From assembly GCA_016782885.1 (NCBI GenBank), contig JADHXQ010000001.1, positions 40,732 to 104,731 of the forward strand: a stretch of 64,000 nucleotides of DNA, read 5' to 3'. Both the position numbers and the translations under genes were made by a program. This DNA comes from Phycisphaerae bacterium. GTDB taxonomy: Bacteria > Planctomycetota > Phycisphaerae > SM23-33. Positions 20,943 to 31,132 of this stretch are shown in pieces; the first letter of the stretch is position 1; each line of letters starts with the position of its first letter. The notes under the pieces were generated by a model, which made no database searches, was not told the origin of the DNA, and worked only from the letters and a program-made list of their open reading frames with translations.

Positions 20943-20957
20943 TTTGTTCTGCTCGCG

Positions 20958-23390
20958 TTATTCATACTTCAGCACCCATTTGACGTCCACATTAGCGGCC
21001 GCGGAGAGTATCAAGCAACTGAGGCCTTCAACCGGGTGAGGTTTTAGCTGCGCCTTACCGCCTTTTGCTTCCGCCGAGATCGCCTTGGCTGCATTGTTGG
21101 CGACAACGATCTTAAAAGGTTCGCCTCCGATGACGTGAGCGGCGCCGCTCAACGTTTTGGCTTGGGCGTCCCAGCGGACATCTGACAAATCGACCCAACC
21201 CTGAAGGACATGCCTGTCGGTGCTGATTACCTGGGGATGAGCTTGAACCTTACGCAACGAGATCATGGCGCAGCAGTTGGGATTCAATTCCCGCTCGATG
21301 CGCGCCGTTCCGGGTAGTTTACCCAGGTATTTGTCAGTCCAAAATTCATAAGCGTGATAGTGGGCGGACGCATCCAGGCCGATGGCGTTGCCCACGCGAT
21401 CGCCACTGATGTTTGTGGATACAACGGCTTTTTCTTTTCCCGTGTTGTACAGGGCGATCTGGCGCCAGTCGGGCGTCAGTTCCAGGTCATAGACCTGCGG
21501 GTCGAGTACGCCTGTGAAAGCATCGAGCGGGCGAGCCGTCCTGGGCTGGGGATAGTGCGGGTAAGTGCGAGAAACATCGTGGGTGATTTCCGGCGTGAAC
21601 AGCGAGAAAGAAGTCGACAGATCGAGTCGGCCGCTGGTAAGAAAGACCATCGTGAGCAGGGACTTCCGGATTTCCGGTGAAACATTGTGAACGGCCTTTG
21701 TGTCCGGGTAGTAGTTGAACACTGTTCGATTCTTGTACCATCGAAGCCCGCTGATGGAGATCATCCCCGGGGCGTATTTGTTGGAATCGCGCCAAGTTCG
21801 CTGGGTGTCTACAAGTCCGGCGGTTACATCCAGGCAGGGGCGCGAGGATTCGCCCATGTTTCGCTCATCGATGAGACCGTCTTTTCCCATCGCCTCGCGC
21901 AGCAGTTTGAAAGCCCGGCGGTATGCGCCGTTGGTGGTGGAGTAACGGTCATCAAAACCTCCCTCGCATCGCCACGCCGTGGCGGGGTAATCGGCCTTCA
22001 CCCCGCGAATACCGTCTTGGCGCAGCTTGCTCCAGACCTTTACAAAGTGTTTTGAGAACTCCTTGTCGGTGTAGTCGTACGTCACGTATGGCTGGTGGTG
22101 CGGATGCTTGTGCCTCCACTTCTTGTTGGGGGTCCGCTTGTCAACTTCGGAGCCATCATTGAAGAGCATGTACTGCGGATATTTCCGGACGAAATCATCA
22201 GACGGCATGCCAAGCTGCATGTAGATGTAGGGAACTCCGCTTGCGGCGTTCATCGCCCGGCTCCACTTGGCGATGGAGTCGTAGGGCGCCACCAGGTGCT
22301 TGAACTTGCGCATGTGGGCGTCGTCCCACCAGCCTTGTTCCGTGTCGAGGTGGTATTTGTCCGGTTCCAGGCGGAGCGATACTTTCGTGTATTTTGTCAA
22401 TCCGCACTTGTTGGCATGCTTGAGTTCTCCAATCAGTTTTGTCGAATTGTTGACCCCGGGCAATTTGCTGAGCACGCCGGTGCTCCATCCGCAGAGCACG
22501 GGAAAATCGTAGACGTTGGGGCGCGCCTTGTTTGCAGTCCGCACCGCCAGGCCATAGCGTTCCAATGCTTCGAACGGCTCGCGGGTATGAACATCCAGAT
22601 AAAAGGTGTCGGCGGCGATATAGGTCTGGTCCTCATCGACCAGCTTTCCGACAGGGTCATCGGCGTAAAAAGTCGGCGATCCATCCCGCAGGACCGCGAA
22701 CTTGCCAAACTCGTCATTGGCCAATCCGCCCCAAACCGCCGTGCGGCGTTTACCGTCAACCACTCCTGTCAGCATCAGGCTGTTTGCGCTGCGACGCGTT
22801 AAACCGGCGGCGACGAGTGTCTTTTCCGCACCGGCCGAACCGTTCAGCGTCATCGGTTGTTTCATCTCCTTACCGCCAAAGAACACCCCGCCGCCAAGCG
22901 GCGTGCTTTCCCGCAGTCTAAAGCTGAGATAATTCGGCATCTTAACGCCAAAACCGCATACCAGGGCGGGATGATTCGCATAGAGGCAATAGGAATACAG
23001 TAAATGGGCATACTGGCGATTGGGCCGGCCTCGGTAGCCCAACTCGTTGAAGTCCGCAACTTCCAGTGTGACGCGTTTTCCAACTCCAAGCCCATCGCGT
23101 ACATCATCGGCATACATCTTCACGACAGCGCCGCGTTTTCCTCGCGCCAAACCAAAACGCGCATCCGACAGCAAGGCCTCGTTGCTCGATGCATCGTGGA
23201 TGGAGAATCCACCTTGTTTATCAAACACGACGGAGATGATCCCGTTGCTTAATCGCCCATCCGCGTACGTCAAGGATTTCTTGGCGCCGTCAGCCCGAAG
23301 CCGCCCGCATGTCACGGACAACAACAAGACGACTACCGCCAGGCCAAAACGTCTGAAGAGACTGTTGGTTTTCTGTTTGCAGTACAGCAT
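20958..23390 (-). CDS. Exported alpha-galactosidase-like (clan GH-D) glycoside hydrolase
   Basis: Signal peptide; GIRGVKADYPATAWR (nucleophile-like KxDY); N-terminal beta-sandwich then TIM barrel; family uncertain. Confidence 0.6.
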   Translation of the reverse strand: MLYCKQKTNSLFRRFGLAVVVLLLSVTCGRLRADGAKKSLTYADGRLSNGIISVVFDKQGGFSIHDASSNEALLSDARFGLARGKRGAVVKMYADDVRDGLGVGKRVTLEVADFNELGYRGRPNRQYAHLLYSYCLYANHPALVCGFGVKMPNYLSFRLRESTPLGGGVFFGGKEMKQPMTLNGSAGAEKTLVAAGLTRRSANSLMLTGVVDGKRRTAVWGGLANDEFGKFAVLRDGSPTFYADDPVGKLVDEDQTYIAADTFYLDVHTREPFEALERYGLAVRTANKARPNVYDFPVLCGWSTGVLSKLPGVNNSTKLIGELKHANKCGLTKYTKVSLRLEPDKYHLDTEQGWWDDAHMRKFKHLVAPYDSIAKWSRAMNAASGVPYIYMQLGMPSDDFVRKYPQYMLFNDGSEVDKRTPNKKWRHKHPHHQPYVTYDYTDKEFSKHFVKVWSKLRQDGIRGVKADYPATAWRCEGGFDDRYSTTNGAYRRAFKLLREAMGKDGLIDERNMGESSRPCLDVTAGLVDTQRTWRDSNKYAPGMISISGLRWYKNRTVFNYYPDTKAVHNVSPEIRKSLLTMVFLTSGRLDLSTSFSLFTPEITHDVSRTYPHYPQPRTARPLDAFTGVLDPQVYDLELTPDWRQIALYNTGKEKAVVSTNISGDRVGNAIGLDASAHYHAYEFWTDKYLGKLPGTARIERELNPNCCAMISLRKVQAHPQVISTDRHVLQGWVDLSDVRWDAQAKTLSGAAHVIGGEPFKIVVANNAAKAISAEAKGGKAQLKPHPVEGLSCLILSAAANVDVKWVLKYE

Positions 23391-23554
23391 TTTGAATTCC
23401 TGGGACGTCTGGATTATTGGTTTTCTCTTCTTCCATGGGCCTCTTGGGCCTGCCTGCCGAAGGCACGGCCGCGCTGCAATTCGGGGAAGATCCATGTCCA
23501 CCAGGCTTTGTCGTTAACTGGAACCCGGAGCCCTGCGTCTGAAACCCGCCGTTA

Positions 23555-24931
23555 TTACAGCTTCCAGGGCGCACGCAGCGTGCGAGTGAGCATTCTTGAG
23601 GCCTGGGCGTCGCCGATGAAGTCTTCAGCTTTCGGGTCCCATTTCATCGGGCGACCGGTGCGAATCAGTATGTCGCTTATGTGGCTTATCGTGTCGCTTC
23701 GGATCGCCGATTCGACCGGGTTGATCGTCGCCTTGCGCGACTTGACGGAGTCCAGGAAGTTGCGGTCCTGGCCGCGGCTGGCGATAAGGTGGATCTCGTT
23801 GGTTCCGATCTTGACTTTCAGCAGTTTCGGATCGCCGGCGTAGATCCCGCCGCGGTCGACGCTTACCCAGCCTTTTGTTCCGTGGAATGTAGTCCCGTGA
23901 TCGCACCAGCGTTTGCGGTATTTCATGACCACGGGCCGTGCGACGCGGTGGCCCATGAATCGCATCTTCACGCCGTTTGCGTAGGTGCAGTACACGTCCC
24001 ATGAATCGATGGTGTCGTACAGCCCCCGGGTCGGCAGCGAGCCCTTGCCTTCGTAGCTTACCGGGCAAGTGTCGTCTGCGTTCATGCCCCATTGGGCGAT
24101 GTCCAGCGGGTGGGCGCCCCACCCGGCGATGAATCCCAACGCGTAATCGTAAATGTGATACGTGCCCCAGTTCCTGCACCGATCCGGCGTGTAGGGCTTC
24201 ATCGGCGCCGGTCCGATCCAGAGGTCGTAGTTCAGGTCCGCGGGGACTTCAGCCTTGACCACCTTTCCGTACTCGGGCCCCTTCCCGTCGCCCCACTTCT
24301 TGCCGCTGTTCGGGACCTGCGAGTCGATATCCGGGCACCACGCGTCGATCGTCTTGATCTCGCCGATGTATCCGTTTCGCACCAGTTCGCAAGCGAAGCG
24401 GAACTGCCTGCCTGACCGCTGCTGCGTCCCGTACTGGAAAATATTCCCGTATCGCTTGATGGACTTTCGCAACTCCATGGCCCATGCCATCGACACGCCC
24501 AGCGGTTTCTCGACGTACATGTCCTTGCCGGCCTTCGAAGCCGCCATCGCCAGCGGAACGTGCCAGTGATCCTGCGTGCAGATCGCCACCGCGTCGATAT
24601 CGTCCCGCTTGAGAACTTCGCGGAAGTCGGCGCAGGGCTTGACGGTATTGCCGCCGCCGTATTTCTTGTTAAACCTCGCCGCAAGCCGCTCGCGCCTGGA
24701 CTTGAACGGGTCGCAAACGGCGAGATACTGCACATCTTTATGCCTGACAAACCCGCCCGAGACCGCAGATCCCCTGCCGCCGCAACCAATCTGGGCCATG
24801 CGGATTCGCTTGCTCGGAGCCTCGGCGCCAAAAACGCTGGAAGGCACGATCGCCGGAAGCGCCACAGCACCGACGCCAGCAGCCGAAACACCCTTCAGGA
24901 AACCTCTTCTGGTGACATTCGTTGTGCTCAT
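23555..24931 (-). CDS. Gfo/Idh/MocA family oxidoreductase with Tat signal
   Basis: RRGFLKGVSAAGVGAVALPAIVPSSVFG; RMAQIGCGGRGSAVSGGF; YVEKPLGVSMAWAMELRK. Confidence 0.93.
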   Translation of the reverse strand: MSTTNVTRRGFLKGVSAAGVGAVALPAIVPSSVFGAEAPSKRIRMAQIGCGGRGSAVSGGFVRHKDVQYLAVCDPFKSRRERLAARFNKKYGGGNTVKPCADFREVLKRDDIDAVAICTQDHWHVPLAMAASKAGKDMYVEKPLGVSMAWAMELRKSIKRYGNIFQYGTQQRSGRQFRFACELVRNGYIGEIKTIDAWCPDIDSQVPNSGKKWGDGKGPEYGKVVKAEVPADLNYDLWIGPAPMKPYTPDRCRNWGTYHIYDYALGFIAGWGAHPLDIAQWGMNADDTCPVSYEGKGSLPTRGLYDTIDSWDVYCTYANGVKMRFMGHRVARPVVMKYRKRWCDHGTTFHGTKGWVSVDRGGIYAGDPKLLKVKIGTNEIHLIASRGQDRNFLDSVKSRKATINPVESAIRSDTISHISDILIRTGRPMKWDPKAEDFIGDAQASRMLTRTLRAPWKL

Positions 24932-25119
24932 TTTCTTGTCCTCTGGTCAAACGTTATCTGGCGTATTTGCTCGATCCGCATCGAGACTGAATGGTAAGGA
25001 TTTCGGCATCCTGACACAACATCGTATCCGAAATATCCGGGCGATGTTTCCTGCTGGCCTCACGTCCCCAACATGCCGATATCTATAGTGGCGTGACATG
25101 AACCCCACGAAGGGCTGAA

Positions 25120-25680
25120 GTGTATAGAACAAGAAATCTCATCAGATCTTCGACAATATTGGTTGGAATCGTATTGTCTATCGCTTCCGGAGCAGGCGGA
25201 CGTAATGCAGCATATGCAACATCTACAGTAACCGCATCGATAAAACCGTTTGTCATCGTCAGCCCGGAAACAGCCGCCGTAAACGTCGCGGTTTCAGACG
25301 TGGGCCTCATCAGCGCGACCGTGACATTTCACGTTATCGCAAACACCGCGACCGTTAGCATGGCTGCGACCGCCACTGCACTTTACCGGACCGACGATCC
25401 AAACGCCCAGCAAGCCACGCCAATTCCCCTCCATCTCGCAAGCGGAGCATCAATCACCCCCGACAACACCGGAACGATCGCGCGAGCCGGTTACGTTAAC
25501 GACACAATGCTCGACGGCATGCCCGCAAAGAGCACGAGCGTTATCTCATTCCAAAGCAATCAGGAAAACCGATTCCGTGAGGATGTAGGGGTAACGGTCA
25601 CATGGAACCAATCCGATCCGACCAGACCAAGGGGACTGTATCACGGTAAAGTGAAATTGACGGCCCTGGTCATGCCATGA
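25120..25680 (+). CDS. Putative fibre/pilus subunit (paralogue of 31133-31720)
   Basis: Signal peptide; C-terminus RFREDVGVTVTWNQSDPTRPRGLYHGKVKLTALVMP parallels HFSQNVRLTVTWNQDDPEKPTGEYSGKVKLTALLLP. Confidence 0.6.
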   Translation: MYRTRNLIRSSTILVGIVLSIASGAGGRNAAYATSTVTASIKPFVIVSPETAAVNVAVSDVGLISATVTFHVIANTATVSMAATATALYRTDDPNAQQATPIPLHLASGASITPDNTGTIARAGYVNDTMLDGMPAKSTSVISFQSNQENRFREDVGVTVTWNQSDPTRPRGLYHGKVKLTALVMP

Positions 25681-25779
25681 TACCGCAGCCGATCTGAAAT
25701 ATCTGTACAATTGAGTATGGGGGATTGCAGGCGTATAATAGATTGTAGTGAATGAGTTGCCGCTACCGAGAGCACCACC

Positions 25780-26784
25780 ATGTACGCCACCGGAAAAACA
25801 TCTTTGCTTCTCACCGCCATATGCTGCTTTGCGGGCTGCACCAAGACCATTGAGATCCGCCACTACCCCGCCTTCTACACGCCCGATCTGCAATCGGTAG
25901 CTGTCCTGCCGTTTGACAATGACACCCTGGACGTTCGCGCCGGACAATACCTGGCCGAGCGACTCGCCAGGTCCATGAGGATAAATGGCACGTATAAGAT
26001 AGCGGGACCGCGCGAACTCGCCGCCCGTCTCGGCGCCGAAGAGTTGAAGAAATTCCCCCCCGCCGACAGACAGGCAGCGGCCAAGCTGCTCGGAAAACTC
26101 GACGACACGCAGGCCTTCATCACTGGTACGGTCACAACCTTCACGTCAACCGGGTACACCTACAGATGGCGAAACAGAGGTTACGGATATTCATGGTACG
26201 TCTACGATCCCTATCTGTACTACCCGATCAATTACTGCTCGCACAACGAAGGCCGCGTAAGGGCTCACGTAAGCCTCGTTCTTATCGCCGATGGCTCGAT
26301 CGTATCTGAGACGGCGATACATGTAGGCAAGACAGTGTTCTCCGACGGTGACCCGCCGCATATGACGCCCGACGAATGCCTGATCGAAGCGGCCAGGCGC
26401 GTCGTTAACAGACTTGTCGATCGGTTCACCATTGTCCGCAAGCGAGTAAAAGTGCCGCTTGACAAAGCATTGCAGACAGCCGATGGCAGGGACGGGGACA
26501 AATGGCGGATCACAGATCGCTTCGACGCAAACAGCGAGGGCATACATGCCGTGGTATCCCTGCCGCCCGAATGCAATGGAAACCAATTTCGTCTGGAAGT
26601 AACCGAGCCCGGGGGGACCGAAGTCCTGGTCGACAGGGAATTCGTCTGGTCTAACCGCCAAAGCGAATACGAATTTGTCTTCACCCCGCGGAAACTGAGC
26701 CCCTCACCGGCCGGACGGACGTTCGTAATCACGCTCTATTTGGATTCCGAGCAAATCAGATCGCGAAAAATAACTATCAAATAG
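25780..26784 (+). CDS. Lipoprotein, GNA1162/CsgG-like (TolB-N-like fold)
   Basis: CCFAGC lipobox; SVAVLPFDNDTLDVRAGQYLAERLARSM; ITGTVTTF. Confidence 0.65.
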   Translation: MYATGKTSLLLTAICCFAGCTKTIEIRHYPAFYTPDLQSVAVLPFDNDTLDVRAGQYLAERLARSMRINGTYKIAGPRELAARLGAEELKKFPPADRQAAAKLLGKLDDTQAFITGTVTTFTSTGYTYRWRNRGYGYSWYVYDPYLYYPINYCSHNEGRVRAHVSLVLIADGSIVSETAIHVGKTVFSDGDPPHMTPDECLIEAARRVVNRLVDRFTIVRKRVKVPLDKALQTADGRDGDKWRITDRFDANSEGIHAVVSLPPECNGNQFRLEVTEPGGTEVLVDREFVWSNRQSEYEFVFTPRKLSPSPAGRTFVITLYLDSEQIRSRKITIK

Positions 26785-29700
26785 CACCTCGAGCAGCGTC
26801 TTGTCTGTTTTCCACGCTCTCTCCATCGTCTCGATCTCCCCCGTGGGGAAGCTCTTGGCGATGAACGGTGGGAGAGTCACTTCGCTGAATTCCTTTTTGG
26901 GCGTGACGGTCACATCCCGTTGTGTTTCGATCAGCCCGTATTGGCTGGGAAGAGTTTTCGTATCCACTTTCAGCACGAATCCGCCCGGCTTCACTCCGCC
27001 AAGATAGTAGCTTCCGTCACCGGCTGTGACCGAGTCGACAACGATCTCGCCGGTCTTCGAATCGACCAGAAAGACCCTGACTCCCACGATGGGTTTTGGT
27101 GCTGCGCCGTTAACATAAAGGACCTTTCCCGTAATCGCGATGAACGGCGTCAGCGCAAAGTCAACCCTCGTCAACCGGTTCGGCATGACGCACACCATCT
27201 GCGTCCCATGCACAACGGAGTAGTCGGCGGGCACAGTATCCATTTCCAGCGATACACGTACGGTCCTGTCCCGTCCGACCGTGGACAGCAGGAATCGCCC
27301 CCGCTCGTCGGTAATGTCCTCTGCCACCGTGCTCATCCGGACCTTGATTTCCTTGACGCCTGGTTCGCCTTTGTCCCTTGTGGCGTTTGCGTTATAGTCG
27401 ACAAAGACCGTACCGTGGATCGCGCCGCGGTCCGGATTGACCCGCCAGTTTGTGACGCGGCGCGGGCGCATACCGTCAAATGCGAAGAGATTGCTGAGAT
27501 TGACGTAGGCAATGGCCGTCCACTCCTCCCGCTGGTAGCGAGTTTGCAGACCAATGCGATTCCGCCCTGTACGATCCGTCAGCAACTCGCAGCGGTTTTC
27601 GAAGAACGCATCTCCCCGGTTGCTTCTGTGATCGATATCCCAACCGACTTCCGTACGCAACTGCACGCTGCGCTTGCCCGTAGTACGATACGAATGGAAC
27701 ACAGAGTGCCTGGTTTCAGTCTCGTCGCCCCGGTAGGAAACGCCAACGGACTGCCGGTCGGAAATTGTCTTGCGGGCCGTAAGCGCCACCGTCGGCTGGC
27801 GACCCGTGGTTATTCCAGGCAATTGCAGCCCCGACAGGAAATCCGAATAGTCGCCCATTGACAGAGCATCACCGCTGGAAGCATCGGCCATCAGGGTCAG
27901 GTTCCTGAACGGAGTGGCCCTGACTCTGACCCGGTAAATGGTCAGCGGATTCTCCGCCCAGCTTTGGTCCAGGCGGTTGGCCTCCAGTGACACGGAAGTC
28001 CGGGGAATCGCCGAGGTGCTTACCGCCAGCCCCTGGTAATTCGTACGAAGCGTCTCGCTCTGGCTGCCGTCAAGGTTGTTCCATATCGTCCCTGCCGAAA
28101 AACGCGCTCTCCACTTCCTCGATATACGCCAACCGCTTGTGATTGTCGCGCCCCGGCGATCCCGCAGATCGGGATTCACGCCATCGAAAAAATCCGTACC
28201 GAAGCTGAAAATCTGCGAACGGATTGTGACGTTGCGGATAGGGCAAATGTCTGCTTTGAACTTAAGGGCCAGATCATTGTACTGGTCTTCGGGCCCCTGC
28301 CCGTCTTCGTCCCTGCCTGCGCTGGCGGCCATGTCGCCGGACAGCAACACCTTGTCCATCGCCAGCCAAGACACTTGTGCCCCCCCATTGATTCCGGACT
28401 TCGGATAACTGCGTCCATCGCGAACATATCTCCTTTCAAGGTACTCACCCCAGAAGTCCTTGTGGACCGCCAGCGAACCGCCAAGCGTCACATTGGGCGT
28501 CAGACCGTGCAGCACGCGTCCTACCGCCATACCGCCGTCGGCCTCAAACCTGGTCGAGCGCCTCCTGGTTCCCGCCGCACCCAGGAACGCCGTTTCGCCC
28601 TGCGTCAGGAGCACCGCGCTGCCCATGATCTCCTTTTCCAGCGTACTGGTCAAACCGTCGGGGTCAGTTATCACAATTCGAATCTCATTCAGGACACCGG
28701 GAGTCAGGTTAATATCTTCAAACACATAGCTGCCGAACCCGGGCTTGGTCGGACTGTCCGGAAGAACCTCCAGAGTATCGATGCGCCGGTCGTTGATAAA
28801 CAACTCCACTGTGGAACCAGCGCGGGCCTGCCCCTCGAAAACGTGGGGTTGGAGAAAGTAAGGACGAAGCCCGTAACCGCGTTTGCGAGATCGGGCAGGA
28901 TCGCTGCGACCGGTAAATCCGTTGACGCGGACCCCGGTCATCCTGATGCTGGGCATGTTGATATCATTCAGTCCGAAAACGGAATCTCCGACCGCCAACT
29001 CAGCGTTGGCGAACCGCCGGGACCATTGGAGCCAGTCCATCTTGACTGCATCCTGTCCGTCACGAAAGAGACCGCCATACTTATCCATCACATATGACGG
29101 TTCGGATAGCCTGACCTTGTATCCTCCCTGGGCGAGGCTGCCCCAAATTGTCTGAGTCACACCGCCGAGAGTTCCGCTGTGAGTGGCGGATCTATCCTTC
29201 TTGGATTGCAACCGGTAGGTTCCCCTGGCGTCGAGCCTCATGAAGTGAACGCCATCTTTTTTGGGTATGGCCTCTCCGTGAACTTCGGGCAGTTTCGGGC
29301 CCGTATCTTCGGTGGGAACACCCAACAGCGATGCCCTCTTGCGAATCTTCCATATCGCCAGTGTTCTGCCCGTCTTACCGCTGACCTCATAGTTGGCTTC
29401 ATCCCACGCCAATGGGATATCCAAGATGCCCGACACCGACGCGGGCAAGATAAAGACGTCCTGCCTCTGCGTCATCTCAGAAACCGTTACGATCATCTTC
29501 AAGGGCGCAGACTTGCCACCGCGTTCCATCATCCCCCGCTCGGTATCGATAACCGTGTGACCTCCAGGGCCAAACGTAAACGATACCTGCCCCTCTTTTC
29601 TCATAACCTTGACGCCCAGCCGTTCGAGTATCCTCACCAACGGTATGAACCGCCGCTTGGAAGGCGTCAGGATCGAGTCCATGTCCAGGATCACCACCTC

Positions 29701-30075
29701 CTGCCCCCGACGAGGACCGCGCAATGTGAATCCAACAACTTCGCGTTCAAACCCCGCCTGAGCGGGCCGGCTCGTGGGACCGGACGCTGCACCTTTCGCA
29801 GGCGACGGACGTGTAGTTGGACCTCGACCGACAGGACGTGTGGTTGGACCTCGATCGGCAGGACGTGTGGTTGGACCTCGACCGGCAGGACGTGTAGTTG
29901 CAGCCATCCCGTGGACCTGAATCGACACGAGCCATCCTGCTGCAACCAGAGCCAACAAGGCCGGCGAAAAACGGCGCCGGCCCGACCGACTACTGTACCT
30001 GCCCTTTCTTTGCGGACGCCGGGGCGCGATCAGTTGCAAGAGGCTCGTCTGATGTATTGCCCTTGCCCTTGTCAT
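26704..30075 (-). CDS. Usher-like outer-membrane beta-barrel protein with C-terminal Sdr/CarboxypepD_reg-like domains
   Basis: FEGQARAGSTVELFINDRRIDTLEV...GSYVFEDINLTPGVLNEIRIVITDPDGLTS (usher-like plug/middle domain), long barrel-like region, GTVFVDYNANATRDKGEPGV and GKVLYVNGAAPKPIVGVRVFLVD C-terminal domains. Confidence 0.6.
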   Translation of the reverse strand: MTRARAIHQTSLLQLIAPRRPQRKGRYSSRSGRRRFSPALLALVAAGWLVSIQVHGMAATTRPAGRGPTTRPADRGPTTRPVGRGPTTRPSPAKGAASGPTSRPAQAGFEREVVGFTLRGPRRGQEVVILDMDSILTPSKRRFIPLVRILERLGVKVMRKEGQVSFTFGPGGHTVIDTERGMMERGGKSAPLKMIVTVSEMTQRQDVFILPASVSGILDIPLAWDEANYEVSGKTGRTLAIWKIRKRASLLGVPTEDTGPKLPEVHGEAIPKKDGVHFMRLDARGTYRLQSKKDRSATHSGTLGGVTQTIWGSLAQGGYKVRLSEPSYVMDKYGGLFRDGQDAVKMDWLQWSRRFANAELAVGDSVFGLNDINMPSIRMTGVRVNGFTGRSDPARSRKRGYGLRPYFLQPHVFEGQARAGSTVELFINDRRIDTLEVLPDSPTKPGFGSYVFEDINLTPGVLNEIRIVITDPDGLTSTLEKEIMGSAVLLTQGETAFLGAAGTRRRSTRFEADGGMAVGRVLHGLTPNVTLGGSLAVHKDFWGEYLERRYVRDGRSYPKSGINGGAQVSWLAMDKVLLSGDMAASAGRDEDGQGPEDQYNDLALKFKADICPIRNVTIRSQIFSFGTDFFDGVNPDLRDRRGATITSGWRISRKWRARFSAGTIWNNLDGSQSETLRTNYQGLAVSTSAIPRTSVSLEANRLDQSWAENPLTIYRVRVRATPFRNLTLMADASSGDALSMGDYSDFLSGLQLPGITTGRQPTVALTARKTISDRQSVGVSYRGDETETRHSVFHSYRTTGKRSVQLRTEVGWDIDHRSNRGDAFFENRCELLTDRTGRNRIGLQTRYQREEWTAIAYVNLSNLFAFDGMRPRRVTNWRVNPDRGAIHGTVFVDYNANATRDKGEPGVKEIKVRMSTVAEDITDERGRFLLSTVGRDRTVRVSLEMDTVPADYSVVHGTQMVCVMPNRLTRVDFALTPFIAITGKVLYVNGAAPKPIVGVRVFLVDSKTGEIVVDSVTAGDGSYYLGGVKPGGFVLKVDTKTLPSQYGLIETQRDVTVTPKKEFSEVTLPPFIAKSFPTGEIETMERAWKTDKTLLEVLFDSYFSRSDLLGIQIERDYERPSGR
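29807..29900. repeat. 27-bp tandem repeat (about 3.5 units) in the usher-like gene
   Basis: ggacgtgtrgttggacctcgaycgrca units at 29807, 29834, 29861, 29888; encodes (TTRPxxRGP)n. Confidence 0.9.
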
Positions 30076-30979
30076 CAGGCTGATCCTCAGGTGGTTTCAT
30101 TTTGCCCTTCTCAGGGCTCGTAATGGTCGGTTTGGTTTTCGCTGTCGGCTCGGTTTCAGGGGGCGCCGCGGGTTTGTAGGCCAACGTGAATTCCTCTGAA
30201 AGCCCTGCCTTGAGTTGAGGCGAGGTATAATTGATCTTCACTCTGTAATTGCCTTCAGGCAGCTTTGCCTTCACGTCAGTCTTGAAATTTCGCGCCGACT
30301 CCCGGAGAACGTAGCTGTATCCCAAGTCGCCTTTTTCGAGGGACTCTCCCTTTTCGGACAGTATCTCGTACTTCCCCCGCACCAGAAATCTGCCATTGCC
30401 CTTGTTGACAATGCTGCAGGTAAGCTGCGGCCCGTTCTTACCGCTCTTGAGCGTGGCTCCGTCCAATGAGCCCTGCACATTGACCTTACCTGACTTCCCG
30501 AAAATGGGCACGAGTATCGATGAGACCACTTCAATCTTCAGGTCGCGCCCACCGCCATCTTTAGTTTTGGACACGGTTGTCTTGAGTGATTCAAGTTCCA
30601 GACCCGCCCAGTACTCCCCATCCTTCCGCTTGCCTCTGGAAAGGATTACAAAGCGGATAGTCCGGCGGGTCTTCGGGGCGAGGGTCAGCTCCCTGGGGTT
30701 GAACTTGATCTGCGTAGCCAGCGATTTGTCATCCGGCTTGACCTCCCGCAGACCGCCGTCGCGAAGGAGTTCAAAGTGAATCACCCGAACGCGAAAACGT
30801 TCCTGGGCGTCTCCGGGGTTGGATATCACCAGAGACCCCGCCGGACGTCCCTTATCAAGCTCAATATCGATAAAAGCCGGCCTGATCGACACCGCACCCC
30901 GGAGCGAACCGGTCAGAAGAACAATGATCAGACCCACCACACACGCGATCACCTTTACACCACGGAAGTTTTTCTTCAT
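29990..30979 (-). CDS. PapD-like periplasmic chaperone-type protein
   Basis: Signal peptide; SIRPAFIDIELDKGRPAGSLVISNPGDAQERFRVRV...IKFNPRELTLAPKTRRTIRFVI (two-Ig chaperone pattern). Confidence 0.65.
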   Translation of the reverse strand: MKKNFRGVKVIACVVGLIIVLLTGSLRGAVSIRPAFIDIELDKGRPAGSLVISNPGDAQERFRVRVIHFELLRDGGLREVKPDDKSLATQIKFNPRELTLAPKTRRTIRFVILSRGKRKDGEYWAGLELESLKTTVSKTKDGGGRDLKIEVVSSILVPIFGKSGKVNVQGSLDGATLKSGKNGPQLTCSIVNKGNGRFLVRGKYEILSEKGESLEKGDLGYSYVLRESARNFKTDVKAKLPEGNYRVKINYTSPQLKAGLSEEFTLAYKPAAPPETEPTAKTKPTITSPEKGKMKPPEDQPDDKGKGNTSDEPLATDRAPASAKKGQVQ

Positions 30980-31132
30980 AACAGGTATCCTTGGTAACAC
31001 GCACAGCGAACATATCGGATCTGTCGCCGCAAGTACGACAACAGGCAAAACTCGGCAGAAACAATAAACGGGCAATTGGCACGAACGTACGGTAATTCAG
31101 TCAGAGACGGTTGGCCGACTGACACAACAGTA

